DNA of 7,443 bases from contig NHDJ01000036.1 in assembly GCA_002167265.1 (NCBI GenBank), positions 20,951 to 28,393 on the forward strand, written 5' to 3'. Under the pieces are notes generated by a model. The model made no database searches and was not told where the DNA came from. It saw only the letters and a list, made by a program, of their open reading frames with translations. Positions 4,802-7,443 of this stretch are shown here, in pieces (the first letter of the stretch is position 1; each line of letters begins with the position of its first letter). This DNA is from Verrucomicrobia bacterium TMED56 (lineage in GTDB: Bacteria; Verrucomicrobiota; Verrucomicrobiia; Opitutales; Seribacteraceae). The translations under genes were made by a program, and so were the position numbers.

Positions 4802-7090
4802 ATGATTATTTTTAAATGTTTTTATTATGAAATATTTTTTAGTTTCAGACTTTTATCTCGGGCGGTTTTCTATGCATTCATCCCACTAGTAAGTTTGCTG
4901 TTTTCTTTGCATGGGCAATATATCATTTACTCTGAAGATTTCTCTAGTCAGGAAGGGAAAGGGATTTCGGGAGACGGAACCGATGTGTCTGGGGTGAACT
5001 GGTCAGTCAGTAACCTGAACGGTACCCTTTCCGGTTCAGATGATTACGGCAAAGTTGTGGGAGGAGCCTTTGAATTTCAGGATACAGACGGTGCCGTAAG
5101 TTGGACCTCGCCGAGTACTGACATCGCTAATTTCTCCGGCCTGAATCTGGGAATGGATTATGCGGAGGATGGTAGTTTATACAGCACCGAATACATTATC
5201 ATCGGTGCTTTTACAGACGGCAGCAACTATGAACAACTTCTTTATCAAGCGGATGATTATGGAACCGCGAGCCTTTCGCAATCCCTTTCAGATGGCAGCA
5301 GTTTTTCGGGTGGATCCAGTGACAGTACTTTTTCACTTCGCGTAACCTCAAGAACGAGTGCTGGGACTCGTCACCAGACAATTGATAATATTAAACTCAC
5401 CGCTTCCACATTAAAGAATGGTACATTGACCGTGAGTAATGACAATCAGTTTGACAGTGGGACTTTCAATGTTGGAAACGGAAACCTCTACTTATCGGAT
5501 GGAGCGACCCTAAGCCGCAACTTGGACCTTTTGGCAAGCACTTCAATTTATTCGGAAAATTTTGACGGACAAAGCTCAGATTCCACCGCTAATTACGATA
5601 CCAAAACATCCACCACCTCCTATGCCAAAGGGTCTGAATACGGAGTTGCAGGAGTAAACACGACTGGGGTGGACTGGACAGTTTCAGGCGGTTCAATGGA
5701 CGCCAGTAATGAATACGCCAGAGTGGAGTCCGGTCAATTTGAATTTCGCGATGTGGGAACCGATACAATCTGGCAGTCTCCTTCGGTCTCCATCGATGGT
5801 TTTACTGGTATAAGTATAGGACTTGTCGCCGAAACGGAAGGAGGAATGGAAGGAAGTGACACATTTCAAGTGCTTCAATCTATAGACAGTGGTAGTTATG
5901 TTACCGAAATTACCCAAACCAGCGACATATCCAGCTCTACTTCTCTCTCTGATAGCCTAAGCGGAACCGGAAGCTCAATCACTCTGCGGGTTCAGGCGAA
6001 AAACAGTGCCTCAACTGAGAAACATAGATTTGATAATTTTTCCCTGACTGGGAAAGGAACGGTTCAATTGGGAGATAATGTGGGTGGAACCAGCACATTT
6101 TCAGGAGCAATTGCTTTAAATAACGCGGTTACTTTGGCGGCCGCATCCGGTGGAAAAGTAAACTTTAGCGGTGCAATCACGGGAAGTGAATCTATCACCA
6201 AGAGTGGAGCCGGTATCGTTTCAATAACGAATGCTGGAAGCAACTACAGCGGAAGCAACATTATCAAGCAGGGAAAACTTGAAGTGGGAAACGGGGTAAG
6301 CTTAGCAGGTGCGGTCACGGGGAGCGGCTCTGATAAGTCAGTTGTTGGAGGTGATGGCACAGTTTTAAGTGTGGTTATCGGAAATAGTTCCGGAGAAGTG
6401 GATTTTGTTTCTCCAGGGCTTGGCCATGCATCATCTCTTACCTCTGCTTCTTCATTAATTCAATCAGTCTCACTGAATGACGGGGGCACGGCAAGCACAT
6501 CGGATGACGCAGCGGCTTCAATTGGCTCGTTCACCGCCACAAGCCTGACCTTTAATGATGGAGGGGTTTTTGACTGGGAGATCAAGGATTTTGACGGAAC
6601 ATCCCCGGGAGCTGATTACGATGTCCTTAATTTTACTAATTTATCCTTTGATAATATAGGCTCAAAATTTACAATGAATATACTTCCGTTAAATTCTTCC
6701 AATGGGACCGCTGGAGCTCCAGACAATGCAAATCTTTGGTCTCAATCGGGCTCAAGTTTCAAATTTTTGGACGGACCCTCTGGTGGTTCAGGCATAACTT
6801 GGGGAGACTGGAGTGCCGGTACAGTAAACGATTTTTTCACTTTCAGGAATGATGAACTTTCTTATTATTCAAATATGTGGGGAAGTGATTGGAGAGTAAG
6901 TTATTCTGACGGAGATTTTTATTTGAATTATTCTGCCGTCCCAGAACCTTCGACTTATATTATGGTTACAGGGCTTTTTATCATCCCGGTACTGAGGAAC
7001 TTTCGGAGGGTTATTCTCAAATTTACGAAGCAATTTCAAAAGTTTTTTCTTTCTCGCAACCTTTTTGTTAGACAAAACACAAAATCGTAA
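4802..7090 (+). CDS. Secreted PEP-CTERM surface protein with duplicated modules and a PATR-type repeat
   Basis: This 762-residue protein should be exported by Sec, then recognised through its C-terminal sorting tag by an exosortase and placed at the cell surface. The N-terminus (1-38) is a signal peptide with a long n-region, a hydrophobic core around 21-36 and probable cleavage near Gly38. Two related modules follow (about 40-201 and 248-417), sharing YSE-D/N-F, GV-N/D-W-S/T-VS, G-x-FEF-x-D and SLSDS blocks and ending in a DN-x-LT strand. Residues 463-497 (ITKSGAG, NYSG, GKLEVGN) match the autotransporter-associated beta-strand repeat. The rest is Ser/Gly/Asp-rich, typical of extracellular beta-rich proteins. 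The sorting tag is VPEPS (713-717), a hydrophobic stretch (719-731) and an Arg cluster (RNFRR, 732-736). About 26 basic and aromatic residues follow the Arg cluster, which is unusual because PEP-CTERM proteins normally end there. The ATG has no Shine-Dalgarno, and the first 15 or so codons are AT-rich. Its ligand is unknown; the neighbouring sulfatase hints at polysaccharide use, which is only inference. Confidence 0.88.
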   Translation: MIIFKCFYYEIFFSFRLLSRAVFYAFIPLVSLLFSLHGQYIIYSEDFSSQEGKGISGDGTDVSGVNWSVSNLNGTLSGSDDYGKVVGGAFEFQDTDGAVSWTSPSTDIANFSGLNLGMDYAEDGSLYSTEYIIIGAFTDGSNYEQLLYQADDYGTASLSQSLSDGSSFSGGSSDSTFSLRVTSRTSAGTRHQTIDNIKLTASTLKNGTLTVSNDNQFDSGTFNVGNGNLYLSDGATLSRNLDLLASTSIYSENFDGQSSDSTANYDTKTSTTSYAKGSEYGVAGVNTTGVDWTVSGGSMDASNEYARVESGQFEFRDVGTDTIWQSPSVSIDGFTGISIGLVAETEGGMEGSDTFQVLQSIDSGSYVTEITQTSDISSSTSLSDSLSGTGSSITLRVQAKNSASTEKHRFDNFSLTGKGTVQLGDNVGGTSTFSGAIALNNAVTLAAASGGKVNFSGAITGSESITKSGAGIVSITNAGSNYSGSNIIKQGKLEVGNGVSLAGAVTGSGSDKSVVGGDGTVLSVVIGNSSGEVDFVSPGLGHASSLTSASSLIQSVSLNDGGTASTSDDAAASIGSFTATSLTFNDGGVFDWEIKDFDGTSPGADYDVLNFTNLSFDNIGSKFTMNILPLNSSNGTAGAPDNANLWSQSGSSFKFLDGPSGGSGITWGDWSAGTVNDFFTFRNDELSYYSNMWGSDWRVSYSDGDFYLNYSAVPEPSTYIMVTGLFIIPVLRNFRRVILKFTKQFQKFFLSRNLFVRQNTKS
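4919..5404 (+). repeat. Module copy 1 of the PEP-CTERM protein
   Basis: This encodes residues 40-201. Landmarks are YSEDF (43-47), GVNWSVS (64-70), YGKVVGGAFEFQDTDG (82-97), WTSPSTDIANFSGL (101-114), LSQSLSDGSSFSG (158-170) and LRVTSRTSAGTRHQTIDNIK (179-198). Copy 2 shows the same order. The FEF-x-D-x-DG...W-x-SP pattern resembles a beta-sandwich module of extracellular proteins from marine bacteria; I cannot name the family with certainty. Confidence 0.7.
5543..6052 (+). repeat. Module copy 2 of the PEP-CTERM protein
   Basis: This encodes residues 248-417. Landmarks are YSENF (250-254), GVDWTVS (289-295), YARVESGQFEFRDVGTDTIW (305-324), QSPSVSIDGFTGISIG (325-340), SLSDSLSGTGSSITLRVQAK (381-400) and DNFSLTG (411-417). 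An extra Ser/Thr-rich insert of about 20 residues sits between YSENF and GVDW compared with copy 1. The copies are diverged in sequence, so the duplication is old. Confidence 0.7.
6188..6292 (+). other. Autotransporter-associated beta-strand (PATR-like) repeat
   Basis: This encodes residues 463-497, with the pattern I-TKSGAG-xxx-L/I-x-xxx-NYSG-xx-I-xx-GKLEVGN, close to the family consensus LTKxGxGTLTLxGxNTYxGxTxVxxGTL. Such repeats extend beta-helix passenger structures. Only one clear copy is present here, whereas verrucomicrobial PATR proteins often carry several. Confidence 0.7.
6938..7009 (+). other. PEP-CTERM sorting signal
   Basis: This encodes residues 713-736: VPEPS, then the hydrophobic segment YIMVTGLFIIPVL, then RNFRR. 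This tripartite tag is the exosortase recognition signal. No exosortase gene is in the window. The open frame continues for 26 residues past the arginines before the TAA at 7088-7090. Confidence 0.85.
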
Positions 7091-7107
7091 AAGGAGATAT
7101 AAATCAG

Positions 7108-7443
7108 TCAATATTTCTTTGCTGTTTGGAGTTGTGCCGCCTCTGATTGAATTAAGATTTTATTCATTTGTTTCACCTTATCCTGCATCTTACTGGCTAA
7201 GTTATTAGACTCCGATAGATCCACGGTAAGGTTATATAATTCAGGATCATCCCGTTCCTTTAATTTACCATCTATTCGGATTCGTAGTTTCCATTTACCC
7301 ATGTGCAGAGGAGTGATGTTCATTTTGCTCCAATAGAAAAATTTTTCGTATTCGCTTTTTCCATCTGAGCCAGCCTTAAGTAACGCGGTGATATTCTTTC
7401 CATCCAAAATTCGATCTTTGGGTAATTCTGCACAGGCGAGTGA
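7108..7443 (-). CDS. Sulfatase, C-terminal part (5' end outside the window)
   Basis: The frame is open from the right edge of the window to a TGA at 7108-7110, giving 111 residues of the C-terminal end. It begins AELPKDRILDGKNITALL, the segment after the catalytic domain in family S1 sulfatases. It continues with FFYWSKM and MGKWKLRIRIDGK, and ends with ELYNLTVDLSESNNLASKMQ, the usual 'ELYDL-x-x-D-x-x-E-x-x-NLA' close. A TTG at 7405-7407 is not the real start, because the protein homology runs through it to the edge. The enzyme would hydrolyse sulfate esters, usually of polysaccharides in such organisms. The catalytic Cys/Ser and metal-binding residues lie outside the window, so activity and substrate cannot be judged. 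It converges on the PEP-CTERM gene with 17 bases between stop codons and no visible terminator. Confidence 0.9.
   Translation of the reverse strand, partial: SLACAELPKDRILDGKNITALLKAGSDGKSEYEKFFYWSKMNITPLHMGKWKLRIRIDGKLKERDDPELYNLTVDLSESNNLASKMQDKVKQMNKILIQSEAAQLQTAKKY

Noticed and set aside
7090..7101. A strong Shine-Dalgarno-like AAGGAG just after the PEP-CTERM stop
   Set aside because: No ATG, GTG or TTG with an open plus-strand frame follows; the sulfatase occupies the other strand.

Overview
The window looks like chromosomal DNA of a flagellated, moderately AT-rich bacterium. It is most plausibly a marine Verrucomicrobiota (Opitutae-like) lineage, or a related PVC group. The basis is the combination of a PEP-CTERM surface protein with an autotransporter-type beta-strand repeat, a neighbouring sulfatase, an Aas-type acyl ligase, and two of three identifiable start regions lacking a Shine-Dalgarno sequence. 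This lineage call is inference from gene content; there is no rRNA or marker gene here.

Layout: (1) 1-242 is a short leader or intergenic stretch with one hairpin and a good ribosome binding site. (2) 243-1808 (+) encodes an AMP-forming acyl ligase resembling the C-terminal acyl-ACP synthetase half of Aas. (3) 1787-3592 (-) encodes a 601-residue flagellin, overlapping gene 2 tail to tail by 22 bp. Its central insert has the layout of the flagellinolysin metallopeptidase domain, but every expected zinc-binding and catalytic residue is replaced. (4) 3593-3800 holds, reading on the minus strand, a promoter, tRNA-Lys(UUU) with encoded CCA, a sigma-28-like promoter and a leader hairpin that runs into the flagellin GTG start. 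(5) 3862-4161 (-) holds the remnant of a gene ending in a SHOCT-like domain, interrupted by an in-frame TAG. (6) 4162-4801 is AT-rich and apparently non-coding. (7) 4802-7090 (+) encodes a 762-residue secreted PEP-CTERM protein with a duplicated module of about 165 residues. (8) 7108-7443 (-) is the C-terminal part of a sulfatase running off the window.

The genes do not form one operon: both neighbouring protein-gene pairs converge and each serves a different process (lipid/acyl activation, motility, cell surface, sulfate-ester hydrolysis). The flagellin has its own flagellar-type promoter and is the most interesting item. It appears to be a pseudoenzyme version of the proteolytic flagellins, in which the protease fold is kept as a filament-surface domain without catalysis.
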